Notes: generated from the letters alone by a model not told the origin. Counted from the stretch's first letter, positions 11,310 to 24,543 are shown. The stretch is DNA of 64,000 bases from Brachypterus glaber (GCA_958510825.1 OY294048.1:22461589-22525588); one strand, 5' to 3'. Numbers and translations: made by a program.

Positions 11310-13117
11310 AGAAGCAAAAAAATCGACCCACCTAAAAAATTGCCATTTTCTAATTCAAATATTTCAAAAACTACTTAATGGATTTGACTGATTTTTATTA
11401 TTTTTCACTCCAATCTCATATTTTTAATCGATCTTCGTCCAGGGTGAATCAACCCATTTTTTGATGTCTTGAATCACTGGCATCCCCTCAACTTAATCTG
11501 ACTTTTCAAAGTCAGGAATTCAATGGTTATCCACTTTTTCGTTTTCCATTCGAGATACTTTTTGTGTGAGTCACACTCGAAGGTGCATATCCTCACAAAA
11601 TGAATATTATTATCATACTTGGGGTGTCAAGAGTAGTCAGAAAAAAAGTTGTTTTTACTGATAACAGATTTCCCTGGGCATTTTTGAAAGAAAAAATTCA
11701 AGGTCGTAGAAAAAAATGGCTTAATGCCACACAAAACAAATAATACTATCGTATTCAGGACCATAAAAATATCTAGTTAGTGTTTGTTTTGCAGCCATAA
11801 CAGATTTACCAAGCTCGATTTTACCAAAAAAAACGGCATATTTCGGCAAAAAATCAAAGTCATTTTTGAAATCAGGAGAGTCTAAAAGGCAAAAAAAAAA
11901 TTATTTTTTTAAACTGATTTCCTCTAAACGAAACTTGCCCCTTATTTTATGTATTTGTACTTTTGGTTTAGAAGATTTCCGTTTTTTTGTTGAAAATTTA
12001 ATTTTTTTCAAAAAACTCAAAACTACTAAATCAGTAGAGTTGATTTTTATTTGAAGCTTAAGCTTTTACTTCTTCTTCTAGGGTTTCTTCATCCTGGGAC
12101 AACTTTCTATTGCGGTCTGACGTCGCACTATGTCGTATTCGGGGTCTAAAAGTGACCAAAACCTATGAGATGAAGTTGGGAATAGACTGAAATTTTTTAC
12201 TCACAATTATTATTTGGACTTTCCTTCATCACGCTTGACTATTTTTTTTTAATTGAAAATGCTTTGTAAGACAGTGGCGTACTTTTTTTCCAACCAGTGC
12301 AAAAAATTCAAATTTCATACTGTCATACTTGCACTTACTTTATTTGCTACAATTTCTGTATATTTACTACTACTACTTTTAACACTATATTTGGTCAAAT
12401 GCTTAAAAATACACTGTTTTAAGGATTTATTAATACATATACAAAAAATATGGAATCCGGGCACTTACAGGGCGATCCAAATTAAACCTATTTTTTACAT
12501 GTTTTTTAATGAAAAAAAAATCAAAACGTTATGGTGCTTGGGAGTGCTTGGGAATAAATTGTACATTAAAGTGTTTGTTAATACATACCTTAAAACCTTG
12601 CACTAGTTAAAAAAATGACGGCAACATTGAAAAAAAAAGTCCTCAAAAAAAATTCTATTTTTTTTTTGATTTTTTGAAAATAATTATTTATAATTTTATC
12701 AATTTAGTTAGATCAACCATTAAAATTTAAAATATTAATAAAGATTATTTCAGTTTATAGTCTTTAATAAAAATTCTTTGTTATATAACAAAGCTTTCCC
12801 GTAAAATTCCCTAAATATTTTTTTACAAAAATCTAATTTTTAAAATAATATGTGATGTTAATAGGTACAATAGGTTAATAGGTTTCCTTTTAAGGATCAA
12901 CACCACCCTCAACCCCAAAACCTCCTTATATGTTTAGTTTTAATTTACTTCTATTGATACAAGTACAAAAAAAAACAGTAAAAAATATATATATATATTT
13001 TTTTAATGACACATAGTTTTTTTTAACCCCAATAGTTTATTTTAACCCTACGTAGCAATGCTACTGCCAACAAAACAGTACTTTCCCCGAAACTATATAA
13101 CTTAATTTATTTAATCT

Positions 13118-13121
<4 letters not shown>

Positions 13122-13177
<56 letters not shown>
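13122..13177. repeat. (AT)n microsatellite, about 56 bp
   Basis: An uninterrupted alternating AT run lies inside the inverted-repeat block. Confidence 0.95.
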
Positions 13178-13179
<2 letters not shown>

Positions 13180-13792
13180 TATATTATAAGTTTTTTTGCT
13201 AAAGAACGAAAACAAAACATGTATGGCAAAAATTAATTTAAGCCCCGTTAAAATTTTTTATCTTAAAAAAAGTTTCTTTTGTCAAAAAATTAAAAACAAA
13301 AATTGTAAAAAAAATAGATTTTAAATCTTTTTATCCCTTACCCCACTCCTATTTTTATCAAAAACATGCCAGCCGAGAACTTTGGATAAGGAAATTTTGT
13401 TTCAAATTTGATGTCCTTAGCCCAAAGCGTTTTCGAGTTATTGTGGATACAAACTTTTCTTTACAGAAGACTGATAGACAGACCGGCAGATAGATTTTTT
13501 TTCGGAAATCAACTTATTGCATATAAAACATCGAGATGCGTCGATAAATGTGAAAAAAATACAATATTTATTTTTTTTTTTTCTATCGCAAAGCTTTCCC
13601 TCTAGGTACCCAGGGGAAAGTAAACATGACTAAAAACATTTATTTACTGTTAGAAAAGACATTTCCATGAAATATGACCATCATGATGGGTAGCTATAGT
13701 TTTGGTCACTTTTAGACCCCAAATACGACATAGTGCGTCGGCTCAACGGTGATTTCGCAGAACCGCCGCCGGATGGAGTAACCCTACTTTTC

Positions 13793-13847
13793 TTCTAATC
13801 AAGTTTATCAAACCAATTTTATGTTGTGTTGATAAACTTGATTAGAA
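13793..13847. repeat. Hairpin with perfect 18-bp stem
   Basis: TTCTAATCAAGTTTATCA (13793-13810) is exactly complementary to 13830-13847, with a 19-base loop. It lies 70 bp left of a second strong hairpin; together they may be short foldback insertions. Confidence 0.85.
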
Positions 13848-13915
13848 CAAAAAAACTTAACATAGTTAGCTTTAAATGTAAAGACACCATCAATCAAATT
13901 TATGTACTACATAAA

Positions 13916-14000
13916 GAAAGTTGTAATTTTTTCAGTTAAATCAAAAAGTACTACATAGTATTTAGTACTTTTTGAGTTAACTGAAAAAATTACAACTTTC
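13916..14000. repeat. Hairpin with 38-bp stem
   Basis: Bases 13916-13953 and 13963-14000 are inverted repeats with one mismatch in 38 (GAAAGTTGTAATTTTTTCAG...), with a loop of only 9 bases. This is a hairpin large enough to be a MITE in itself. Confidence 0.9.
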
Positions 14001-14569
14001 AGCAAAATCCTGAAATCTCCTAAACATGATATGAAAAAAACTAAAATAAAAAATTAAATATTCATAATTACTGCGGAAGCAATAGAGATTTTAACAGTTA
14101 GATAAACAGTAGCAGTGGCGTACCATGCAATTCCTAGAAGATCGGGCGAAAAACGTAGTTGTACATTTTTTGTTGTTGTTAATACAAAATACTCTTTTTA
14201 AATCATTATAAATAGAAACAACAAAAGTAGAAAAAGTTTAAGCTTTAAAACAAACAAAGAATCAGTTAAATCCATTATGTACTTTTTGAAATATTTAAAT
14301 TTAAAAAAAATGCACTTTTTTAGGTGGATCGATTTTTTTTTCTCTCAAGTGTATAAGAAATAGTTTTAAAACGAAACCCAATAAGTTTTGAGAGTTGAGT
14401 GATTTTTGTTTAGGCATACCACAATACTAGTAGATTAAAGATGTCTTTACTTATTTAAAATCCTGCAAGTAATTACCCAAATTGAAGATCTAGGATAAAA
14501 TAATTTGAACATGACTAGTCGAAAATAAAACTTTTTTGTGTTCCACTCTATAGTTAAATGTAGCAGGGT

Positions 14570-16410
14570 TCGTTTTAAATAAAAAAATATTTTTGACAAC
14601 ACCCATTTCTACTTATTGCATTTTTCGATTGCACATATTAAAAGCTTAAAATAAAATAAAAATTAAAATGATCGCCAGATTTTTTTTTATTTACCACTTT
14701 TAAAATAATGGTCAATTTAAACGTTTTCTTCAAAGTTTTATTCTTGCTGTCACTAAATGCATTATTCTGTTTCGATCTCTGTGAAAATATTCACAATAGC
14801 TAAGTAGGTCTTTTTGAATAAAATCCATTTTTAATTTAAGCCAAAAGTTTTTCAGTGGCCGAGGTACATTATTTTTTAACGAACAAAGCATACCTTTTAT
14901 TAAATCCTTTAAGTAACATTTTAGCTAAAAATTTTAATACAAATAAAAATAATTAAAATAAATACCAAGATCGTAGATATTTTTTCCGGGATTAAACATA
15001 AAAAAAGATAAATTTTTACATGTTTTAATATTTAAACAAAAATACATACCATCTACATCCCTTATATTATATAATATAAGTTATATACCTACACCTCATA
15101 TTTTATTTGGGAATATAAATGTATGTTTTTTATAGGATAATGCAATACAAAAAAAAACATTTTCCTATGAGGGGGTAATTACTTCCAATATCCCTCCCTT
15201 ATCTACGCCCTTGATCAGTATCGGACTGGACAGGTGAGATAGTGAGGAAAATCTCACGTGACCCTCACCTTTGGGGGCCCTTCATAGTTTTGTGCCCCCC
15301 ACCGGGTAACGACCTTTTTTTAGTTATCAATATTTCTGGCAAGGGTAAAAAAAATTTTGTAATATAATGTAACAAATGTCACTAGCCTCGGGCTGTCTAC
15401 ACCGACACTGCCCTTGCTACTTTTAAACTTATAATGACTAATAAATTGAAATAAAAATATAATACCTACATGCTTGATGCAAAAAAACACAAATAAAAGA
15501 AATAAAGCCAGTCCTGTAAATATAAATGGAAAAAATGCCTTCTGGGTATAACTAAATCTTGTGTGAAATATGATTGGCTAGGATCGAACATTCATTGACC
15601 CTAAGCAGTCAACGTGGACTCGATAAAAATACATTAGTTTAGATGACTTTAAAATTTTGCAACATTCTGATTGGACGAACATAGTTGGACACGTGCCAGA
15701 AAAAGTGTTCGCTGCTAAAAAAAATTATCCTACATCTCTGGCATCTACTGTAATAAAAGTCTTAAATTTAGTCATTTTTAAATTATAAAATTATAATATA
15801 TTTTTTTATTTTATTTTTGACCCTTTTTGTTACGCCACTGATAATTTTTATTACTTTAGAATGTTAATTTTTACCGCAATGCCGCTATTAAAAATGTTGG
15901 CTGGGTTGTCTATTCAATTTTTGCTAAATTAATAAGCATAACAAAATCTTAATTTTTAAAATTCCCTCAGAAAATATATAATTTAATTAAAGTGTGAAAT
16001 CATATTATCCTAAAATTTTCTCTGAACTAAAATTATTTTTCTTGACAATAAAATTTTTAGCAAAGATGTTACTCAAAGGATTTAATAAAAAAGTATATTT
16101 TGTTTGTTAAAAATTAGGGTGTCTCCGCCACTGGAAAACTTTTGGCTTAAATCAAAATTGGATTTTATTCAGAAAGGCCTACTTGGCCATTGTGAATAAT
16201 TTTACATAGATCAAAACAAAATGCTGAATTTGGTGACAGCAAGAATTAAACTTTAAAGAAAACCTATAAACTGATCACTATTTTACAAAGTGGCAAATAA
16301 AAAAATATCTGGCCCCACGATCTTTTTCATTTTTATTTTATTTCAAGCTTTTAATATGTGCAATCAAAACATGTAATAAGTAAAAAATTTTCAATTAAAA
16401 CGAAGCGTGG
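14570..16410. repeat. ~1.8-kb element with ~360-bp inverted arms
   Basis: The arm at about 14570-14935 is matched in inverse by about 16050-16410. Shared landmarks in mirror order are GATTGCACATATTAAAAGC, TTCACAATAGCTAAGTAGG, AAGCCAAAAGTTTTTCAGTGG and TTATTAAATCCTTT; identity is roughly 80% by eye. The ~1.1-kb centre has no recognised gene but holds a locally GC-rich patch (15230-15310) with GTGAGAT/ATCTCAC pairing. This is an old foldback element or two opposed copies. Confidence 0.7.
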
Positions 16411-16424
16411 TAGAGTAAGTACGT

Positions 16425-16480
16425 ATAATATAATATAATAATAATATAATAATAATATAATATAATAATAATATAATATA
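16425..16480. repeat. ATA/TAATA microsatellite
   Basis: An irregular run of AATAT/AATAATAT units, adjacent to the right arm of the preceding inverted repeat. Confidence 0.9.
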
Positions 16481-16530
16481 TCTTATTGGTTCAATATCTG
16501 ATATGCAGAAACAAAACATATAGGATATGC

Positions 16531-17030
16531 ACTGCCCTTCTAAGACGAGTTGTCCTATCTGCAAAAATTCACTTTTTGAGACAAGCACACCACTGTATTG
16601 CTTTACACTAGCCCCATGTGCCTACTAAAAAGAAATATTCTATCTAAAACACAAACCCTAAAAATTAGCCTAAGATGTTTGTCCTATGGGGAAATTTTTT
16701 AATGTTTTCTAAATAAAATTTCCCTAACTAGTCTTTACTAGACCAATAAGTCAGGATTAGGACTAACTTTACAGATCTTAGTAATTTGATTGGACTTTTT
16801 AGAACATTCTGTCCTACTTTTCACATAAAAAATGAATTTAGTATGGCAATTTATTTTTCTAACAAAAAAAATATTTAGTTTTCAAAGGATATCACGTACT
16901 TTTGATTTAAAATAAAGCAGAACCCAACTCAATATTTATTTAAACATGTTTTCAAGTTCAAACAAAAATAACAAACCTGGCTATATCTCAATACATTTGC
17001 AGATAGGACAACTTGTCTTGGCAGGGCAGT
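16531..17030. mobile_element. 500-bp MITE with 35-bp terminal inverted repeats
   Basis: ACTGCCCTTCTAAGACGAG (16531) through TCTGCAAA (16565) is matched in inverse at 16996-17030 with only a few mismatches. The interior is AT-rich and non-coding. Ends lie next to GC and ACAC with no clear target duplication, so the superfamily is undetermined. Confidence 0.75.
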
Positions 17031-17510
17031 ACACAAACAATTTGAAATATGTACAGGGCGGTCTAAAAGTCTCCACCATGAGATATAGGCTTAAAATTTG
17101 GTTCTCTTAACAAAAAAAGCAACTTAAACTATAAATTTGTTTTTTAGCTCTTAATATTTGGGCAGGGAGCATAGGGGATTTTTTTTAATCAAAATAGGGA
17201 TCATTTGATGCATCATTTTAAACCTTATAAAATTTTATATTTGACTATATAGTTTTTTAATTTGAATTCGTTATGTAAGTTAAAATACACCTTTAGTTTT
17301 CTTGCCCTAGATTGGAAAGTTACCCCGTAGTAAATAAAATATTTATAACGTGGTGTTAGATAAAATATCTTAAATAATGTCCGAAATATTTTAAATTTTT
17401 AAACAAGTAAAATCTAAATTACAGGTTGGATAGCAGGAAGTAATTAAATAGTCACGAGAAACGTTCATTAAATCTCCGCTCCAGGATATATAAGAATATA
17501 TTGTTCTATA
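17031..17510. other. AT-rich region, no gene seen
   Basis: The stretch opens with TACAGGGCGGTCTAAAAGTC (about 17052), a CAGGG-type motif like those at 8923 and 9051 that may be the end of a short transposon. Nothing else is supportable. Confidence 0.35.
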
Positions 17511-17857
17511 TTGTACATTAGGGTGTCAGCAAAAATGTTTTTTCTCGATTCTTGAATGGTTTGCACGAATTTCTTCTTTACGTAATTTGTTAGGAATATT
17601 CCCAAATTTTTGTTCATATTGAAATTTTGCAACCGGGCGCGACTTGATCTCGAAGTTTTTTTAACAATTTTATGCCTTTTTTATTTTTTAGTCAATTTTT
17701 GACATTTAAAGGTCAAGTCAAGACCATTAAACCTAATTTGTTTTGGATAAAATTTGATTGGGGTTTATTATGGCACTATGGAATCCATAGTATGGATCCC
17801 AAAATTCCGTTTGAGTTTATAAATGTCTAATTTTTGGCTGGCACTCTATTGTATATT
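17511..17857. mobile_element. ~347-bp MITE with imperfect 25-bp inverted ends
   Basis: TTGTACATTAGGGTGTCAGCAAAAA on the left (17511-17535) pairs imperfectly with the right end (17831-17855, TTTTTGGCTGGCACTCTATTGTATA). The interior has no coding sequence. Confidence 0.55.
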
Positions 17858-18384
17858 AGGATGGACTAAATTACAGCCACATCCAGGAAAAAAATCCGCT
17901 TGGTTCCAAACAGGTAACGGTGTCCGTACATATTTCCTATTTTAAGGTTCGCGAAAAATGTAAAGTAATGGAAAATAATGAGTTATTAATATGAGTTATT
18001 AATAAGAGAAAAAATGAGTATATGAATGGACAGCCCAAGTAGCTATAGTTTATTTATCTAAATAATTATATTTTTTGTCGAGGCAATGGGGTCAAATTTA
18101 ATAACCAAGACTACAATTGAAAAACGCACAGAAAAATGATTACTAAAAACAAGAACGTATTATTTAAATCAAGCTGATTAAAAGAGTGTATATCAAATAT
18201 TTTGCTTCATTGCTGTTGAATACGTATATTACTTAGACCAAGCGGTTAAAACTTAAATCAAGTAATGAGTAACGAGTAATAAGTAATAAAATTTCTTGTA
18301 TTGAGCTTTAAGAAAACTTGAAAAAAAAATGGCAAATAGATATTTACTCTGTATTTAAAATTAAACTAATTGAAATATAGTACT

Positions 18385-18633
18385 AATTTGTGAAAAAACT
18401 GCGCGATTTTTTATGGTGAAATTGGTTTTAGTGCATCAAAAAATATAGGGAATGATGTGTTAGAACCTTGGAACAAAGAGCTTTTTTTTAAGACCCTGTT
18501 CACCTTCACCTATGCACAGGGCCTGAAAAAAATCTTTGTCCTAAGATTCTAACCCATAATTTCCTATGTTTTTGATGCGCTGAAACCGATTTCACCATGG
18601 AAAAAAGATTCATCTCGCAGTTTTTTCACAAAT
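18385..18633. mobile_element. Foldback of ~249 bp
   Basis: The arms start with ATTTGTGAAAAAACTGCGCG and run ~115 bp to a central hairpin AGACCCTGTTCACC...CACAGGGCCTG. The arms are about 80% identical. The terminal sequence is repeated again just downstream (18675). Confidence 0.75.
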
Positions 18634-18674
18634 CTTATATAAAGTGTATAAATTTAAATAATTAAGTATATTCG

Positions 18675-18795
18675 ATTTGTGAAAAAACTGCGCCATTAAT
18701 CTTTTTTTTTCTGATGAAATCGCTTTCAGCGCATAAAAAAGCATAAAATAATGGATTAGAACTTTAGGACAGATAATTTTTTTGTAGACATGTGT
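18675..18795 (+). repeat. Third, single-arm copy of the 18.4-kb foldback
   Basis: From 18675 the sequence again reads ATTTGTGAAAAAACTGCGCC and follows the left-arm order (AAATCGCTTTCAGCGCAT, then TTAGAACTTTAGGACA). It is one arm only, in the same orientation as the left arm. Confidence 0.7.
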
Positions 18796-20811
18796 TATTT
18801 AACCCACCCTAAATCATACTTGGTGCTTTGGCTAAGGGCTAATGAAAACTTTATACAAATTAATAGACGAATCTTTGCGTGAGCAGAATTATTATTAACT
18901 TAAAATTTAATATACTTGCTGTCAGTAAAACCATATTAAAACAGTTTGTAATTTATAGCAAGATTAACTTTAGATATGAGAACCGCATTTTTAAAATGCA
19001 AAAAATAAAATTTTTCTTCAAACGACAAAACATTAGTAATTTAGCTAGCTAATTGTAAATTAGATGCATAAAGAATTCAGTTCTCTATTTTAAATAAATT
19101 TCATTGTAAATTTAATTAATTAAAATTTTCATTCTTGGTTTACCCATAAATTAGCACTAAACTAATTAAGATTTTTTTAGATTTATTTGTTACACTTCAT
19201 TTCACTGGATAACTTCTTATACACTAAACTATAGTTAATTATACTGATTGGGAAACCAAACTTCAATGTAAAAGACTGACTTCAAATAACAAAAGTACCT
19301 ACCAATATTTTAAGGAACATACTGCGTGGGTGTCTATAAAATGCCTGTATATATTACGTCAACTTGATTTCTAGAGTCAAGATGCGATAAAACTTTGAGT
19401 AAATCCAAAGAAATTTTTTGTTTTTGGGAAAAAGAATTTTTTTTTTAAATAAAAAATTATATAAATATATATTTTTTCAAAATTCTTTCGTTTTTTTTTT
19501 ACGCGTAGAGTAGACCTAAGATAAAATGCTGGAACGCAAAGCGTAGATTTGGTCAAAAGTAATGCGAGGTTTACCACTGATCTAATATATAGATTATATC
19601 AGCTTTTCATGGTTTTGCATCTCTAGATTAAACCAAATGTACACTTTTCACTCCTGCATTTTATTTTATTTTAGACAAACCAATAAAATGCATATCCTGA
19701 AATTTGGACCACACCTAACTAAAAGAACAGTGAACACAGTTATTTTTATGAAAATAAAATTGATATAAGAGGCTAAAAAATATTTAAATTCGGACTTGAC
19801 ATCATGTCAATGGCATGGTTTAGACCCATATCGATATTTTTAAATATTTATTAAAAAGTCCAAACCAATTGCCTAAAAATGCGACTGGGATTAAATTAAA
19901 TTATAGTTTTCTAGATATCTAGATATCTATTTTATTCTAGTACGTGATGACTATATGTTAATAATTTCAAAGACTGCGACAGATAAAGGTTTAAAATTCA
20001 TTCCTAGATCATACAGAGATAGTGCGATATGTAAGCAAAATATTTCTTAATAACAAAGAAATGAGGAAAATGGCGGGGATGTTCAGTCTTGGAATTGCTT
20101 TTTGGTATATATTTAATATTTTAAGGGGGCAAAATGGTGATTTTATTTAATTGAAAGAGAGTGTTATTTTTTTGAAATTTTTTAATTGGTTTAAATTGTT
20201 GAAAATGGAAATTTTCGTAAAAATTCACTAAAAAATATCAAACATATTTTGATAGTTATAGCAAAAAAAAGTTTTTTATTTATTTTTTCTGATTTTTTTC
20301 TTTCGTGCCTATACCTCAAAGGGTCCTAGCCGTAGCAAACGTATCCAATATTTTTTGAAGAAAATTATATAAGCTTCCTTTTAGTCTTTTTTTCTATTCG
20401 ACAAGTAATAATCGAGTTATCTGTTAACAAATAGTTTGATGATAAAAGTATTAAAAAAAGATGATGAAAAAATAAATATTAAATGAACTTTAATCTTTAT
20501 AAAAAAATTACTATGACATTTAACCATGAATATAGTTTAAAACGGAAAGGTAGAAAAAAAAACTATTTTAAATTTTCCATAATTTAAAAAATAATAGGGC
20601 AGCTGAATGAACATTTAAAAAGGTAGGCCCATGTTTTTATATAAAAGAAATTATATAATAAAAAAAATTGAAAAGACCTATTAAAAAACTAACATAAATA
20701 CTTAACTAACTAGAAAACGTAAATTACAAAAATAAAAAAATGTCCAGTTCTCAGGTAATATGTGATTAATGTTTGTCCAGCTGAATGAACACGTTTCTTG
20801 GGACAAACATA
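18796..20811. other. AT-rich region, no gene seen
   Basis: About 2 kb without a supportable gene. The only frame of note on the minus strand (19377-19577) is lysine/phenylalanine-rich low-complexity translation with no domain. Confidence 0.45.
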
Positions 20812-20836
20812 TAATAATAATAATAATAATAATAAA
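20812..20836 (-). repeat. (TAA)n microsatellite, possible LINE tail
   Basis: A TAA repeat is followed on the plus strand by AATACTTTATTTTC. Read on the minus strand this is an AATAAA-like signal followed by a trinucleotide tail, the form of a non-LTR retrotransposon 3' end. The body would extend right (20837-21080), where no coding motif remains. Confidence 0.5.
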
Positions 20837-21099
20837 TACTTTATTTTCATTAATAAAAATCGACTATTTATCCGTACATGTACAAAAAAATAACAATTTT
20901 GAAAATGAAAAACGTCGAAAGATGAAGTACTTATACAAAAGAGTATATAAATTAATAAACAATTATGTATAAACATTTTTCAAATAAATTATAAACATAT
21001 ATAAAAACAAACTGTGTACAAACACTTAAAATATTTAAAATATATAACTTATACAAAAACATTAACTAGAATAAAATTCTTCTAATGAATACGGTTCTA

Positions 21100-21790
21100 A
21101 CGGCCGTGTGAACCTGGCCATGAAGATAGGGCACTTACGAAATAAGGGTCCTTTCCTAAAAGTGGACCCCCTGGAAAGGTTAGTGCCCCAATTGGTTTCG
21201 TTAGTGCCCCTTTGGTTCTCGACTTATAAGGTTGGGGAAAAAAAACACCTGTTCTTCACAAAAGAGAAATAACGATTTTTTCGATTTTTTTTGTTTATCA
21301 CTCGAAAGCATTTCGTTAGTGCCTGTTAGTGCCCAGGATTTTTTTCTCCATCCTCAAAGGTTAACTCTCAGGGTCACCTCCAAGTTGATAATTTTAAACC
21401 GTCACACTAACAAAAGTAAAAGAAATATATTTGTTTTTTTCGCACATATGAGCTCTCTAGCGTTGGTAGAGGTTAGTGCCCAATCAAACTATCCTCAGCC
21501 TTTATTATGAGGCTCGCCTCAGGGCTCCGAAAAAGTAAACAAAAAAAAAGTATATATTATTAAAGCATATACGAGTTCTTTATCGTTAGTGGACGTTAGT
21601 GCCCTCAAAAAAATGACTTAATGTCCAAAGACGACGACTTCAGAGGCTTTTAACTTTCCCAGATTTTAAGACCATACCATAGACTATAATACTGTATAAC
21701 TTAAGCCGGGAAATTTATTCTAACCAAACTTTTGATATCTTTCAATCTTTGACATGAATTAAAAAACTTGAGTTGTTTAGTATCAAAAAA
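21100..21790 (+). mobile_element. 5'-truncated LINE 3' end (same family as 41.6-43.8 kb)
   Basis: The segment from GTGTGAACCTGGCCATGAAGA to TTGAGTTGTTTAGTATCAAA matches, in inverse, the 3' part of the LINE on the minus strand (about 42330 down to 41640). It contains only the last codons of the ORF and the 3' non-coding region, as expected from incomplete reverse transcription. The 3' part carries seven GTTAGTG(CC) motifs. The apparent 92-codon frame at 21232-21510 is not a separate gene. Confidence 0.85.
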
Positions 21791-22586
21791 TTAATTGCCG
21801 ATTTTTTAAGAAGTGCCATCTAGCGATGGGTTTTTAAATACTGTTTTACATAAAATATATAATTATTCATTTCCCAAAGTATTAAATAATTATAGGTTCG
21901 TATGTTTCCAAAAAATTTTGGATTAAAACCCTAGAAAGGCAGAATTTATTTAAATTTAATTTTAACGGTATTGCGTCAACAACAACATCGGAATAATACG
22001 AACATTTTATGAATATTATATCGAAAAACAAAACGCTTTAGCATACATGTTTGTTACACAGAGTTCTGTGTTGAGATTATTTAGGTAAAATTGGGGTGAG
22101 TCATTAAACGTTGAGAATAAATAAAATATTTTTTTGCAAAAATTTGAAATGTTTAAAATATTTGCGTGTAAATTCGTATAGGGATTTTTAAGTTCACCAT
22201 ATAATTATATTATATTATATTATATTATGATTAAAATATAATTAAAAATTAATTTTATCTACGTTAACACTCATTTAAATGTCATTATGACGTACTTTAT
22301 CGCCCTTGTGCTATAAAATAAAAAAGGTATGAATTGTTTAATTTAATTAGTTGAAAGCTTCTTAAACACTTATAGTATACATACTTATAGTATGTTTTAC
22401 CACAGAGTTTTCTCTTTTATAATATCGGCGCGCCGATATTTAGGACTACTTTTATTTCTATATAACTTTTAATAATATTAATAATATTACACACATCTAA
22501 TTGTTAACACTTATTACATTGTTACTTAAATCAACATTTTAAGTGACTTAATGTTTGTCAATAAGCTTTTAACAAATTAATAAAAA
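21791..22586. other. AT-rich flank of the decayed transposase
   Basis: The stretch contains a TTATA run (about 22200-22230) and a self-complementary AATATCGGCGCGCCGATATT (22422-22441). It probably includes the left end of the decayed transposon that follows, but I could not fix a terminal repeat. Confidence 0.4.
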
Positions 22587-24543
22587 ATGTCGCGGCAGGC
22601 AAAATTAAGTTCAGATGAATTATTACAAGTTCTAAAAAACGTGACTTTGTTTAATAATGAAGGAGATCTTGCAGATGGAACATCCCCTGCTTGGGATAAG
22701 GCCTTAGAGCTGGTAAATACCGAATGTATAAAAAGGGGACTTTCTATATATGATAAAAAATGCATCAGAATGTATATATCTACAAATAGGTTTGGGTTAA
22801 AAGAAGATCTACTTAAACATCAAGGATTTTCTTCTGAAAATAAAAAAGACATCCTTGAAAATAATGAAGACAGAAATTCCGAATTTTCGGGTTCCAACTA
22901 TTCCTTGGAGTCGGAAGAAAATATTTTTGATTTGGAGCCCATACGCGAGACAATTAAAATACAGGCGGAAGTTTGGCAAAAAATGCAGCCCATTGTGGTT
23001 CGCACTGCAAAAGGTTATACTGTTGAAAAATTAGCCGCAGGGTGAACAGATGCATTCTACGACTACATAATTTGGCCTCAATTAAGGATCCAATGTTCAT
23101 TTTCGTTTTACAGAGGTATAATAAACGAGCATCCAGGTGAAATATATTTAACAATAAAAGCCACATGCACAGAATGTGGTTCCCACTTTAATGCGTATGC
23201 TTTAGATAAAGGTACAGATACATTGACACTACACACATCTACGAAAAACACAAGGGAAATAATACATCGCAATAAAAGAAATCTTTAGGGTCAAAAAAGA
23301 GTGGCAGTCGTAAAAGAAATAAATGCAACCTCTAGATATAAATTAGAGCCAGCCAACTTTTACAAAGAAGCAACACTACGTAAGGCTAAGCAGCTTAGTA
23401 AGGATAAGGAGTTGGAAACGACAGCAGTTACTCGGAAGGACCCTGTGAAAGAAATTCAGAGGCTTAAGTATAGGATTATGGGCCTGGAGTTTGTAAGAGA
23501 AATAGGTAAGTTTTTCAAACCGCTTATAATTGAGACTAATACATTTATTTTATTAGGTCTAGATAAATTTTATACTATGTATTGGAGTGAGGAGCAAATT
23601 TCAATGTACAAGAAGTTTGTTTTGAAGGGTGGATTTATTGACCACTCCATTAGTATTGATGCAACGGGCCCCATAATAAAAAATATTGAGAAACCAGATG
23701 GCAGCATAAAATCAATTTTTTTATACCAAGTTATGGTGCCCATCAATAAAAGAATTTTACCCGTTTGTCAATTATTATCAGAAAAGCATGATGCAAACTT
23801 TTTGTCGTATTGGTTACGGGAATGGCTACGATGTAAGGTACCATGCCCCCAGTCAGTAACCACTGATGATGCGAAAGCTCTTCTCAATGCAGCAACACTA
23901 AGTTTTGTAATGAGTGGAATTAAATTCATTTGTTAAAAAAAAAGTAATAACTAAAAAATCCTAAATGCCGAAAATATTGTTTTTCAAAAGAGTAACATAA
24001 TTTTAAAGAATAGATTTTATTTTACAAGTATTAAAAGGGCTTATTCTTATTGGCTAAGGTGTATCTTGGTGTCGCCTAGTTTTTAAGCACAAATTATATT
24101 TGGCCAATAGCTATGAAGTTAAATTTACGAGCTGGTTGGTACTTTTGTGATTGGTGTTTGAAAGCAGGTGGTTTTGTTAGCCATGATGGCTGACATTGTA
24201 AAAATTGTCTGCTGTCTAAAAGATAACATAGGGATGTTAATTTATGTGACATCGTTAATTTTATGTGTTTTTGTAAAAAGGGAATAGTACTTGATTGAAT
24301 CATAAATTGTCTATATGATGACATTAATGATTCAGTTTTGGTACCATGTTTATTTCAGACAATAGGTATTAAAATACTAAGTCGTAACTTGTGTGATATT
24401 TTACATTAGTTATTGCTAGAAATAAAAATAGGCGCCTTAAAGTCCAGATAATATTTATGTTTTTTTGACATTTATAGTTTTTAATTAATTGTTAGATTTT
24501 AAGATTTATAGTTTTTTTATTAATGGCTGCATTACAAACTTCC

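Larger units (their letters stand above)
11310..14360. repeat. ~3-kb block with inverted repeated flanks
   Basis: About 100 bp at 11313-11410 (AATCGACCCACCTAAAAAATT...) reappears inverted at 14255-14345, and about 50 bp around 12125-12170 (GTCGCACTATGTCGTATTC) reappears inverted at 13690-13737, in mirror order. This suggests one large element with long imperfect inverted arms, or two opposed copies of one repeat. The ~1.5 kb between 12180 and 13670 has no convincing gene; weak frames at 12253-12606 and 13408-13605 show no domain. Confidence 0.55.

Noticed and set aside
12253..12606. 117-codon hydrophobic frame
   Set aside because: AT-rich composition gives L/I/F/K; no domain, and it lies within a repeat block.
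13408..13605. 65-codon frame near a GC-richer patch
   Set aside because: No domain, no conserved start context, inside repetitive DNA.
24094..24324. 76-codon minus-strand frame, identical copy at 34867-35097
   Set aside because: It lies in the LTR on the antisense strand and is duplicated only because the LTRs are identical; no domain.
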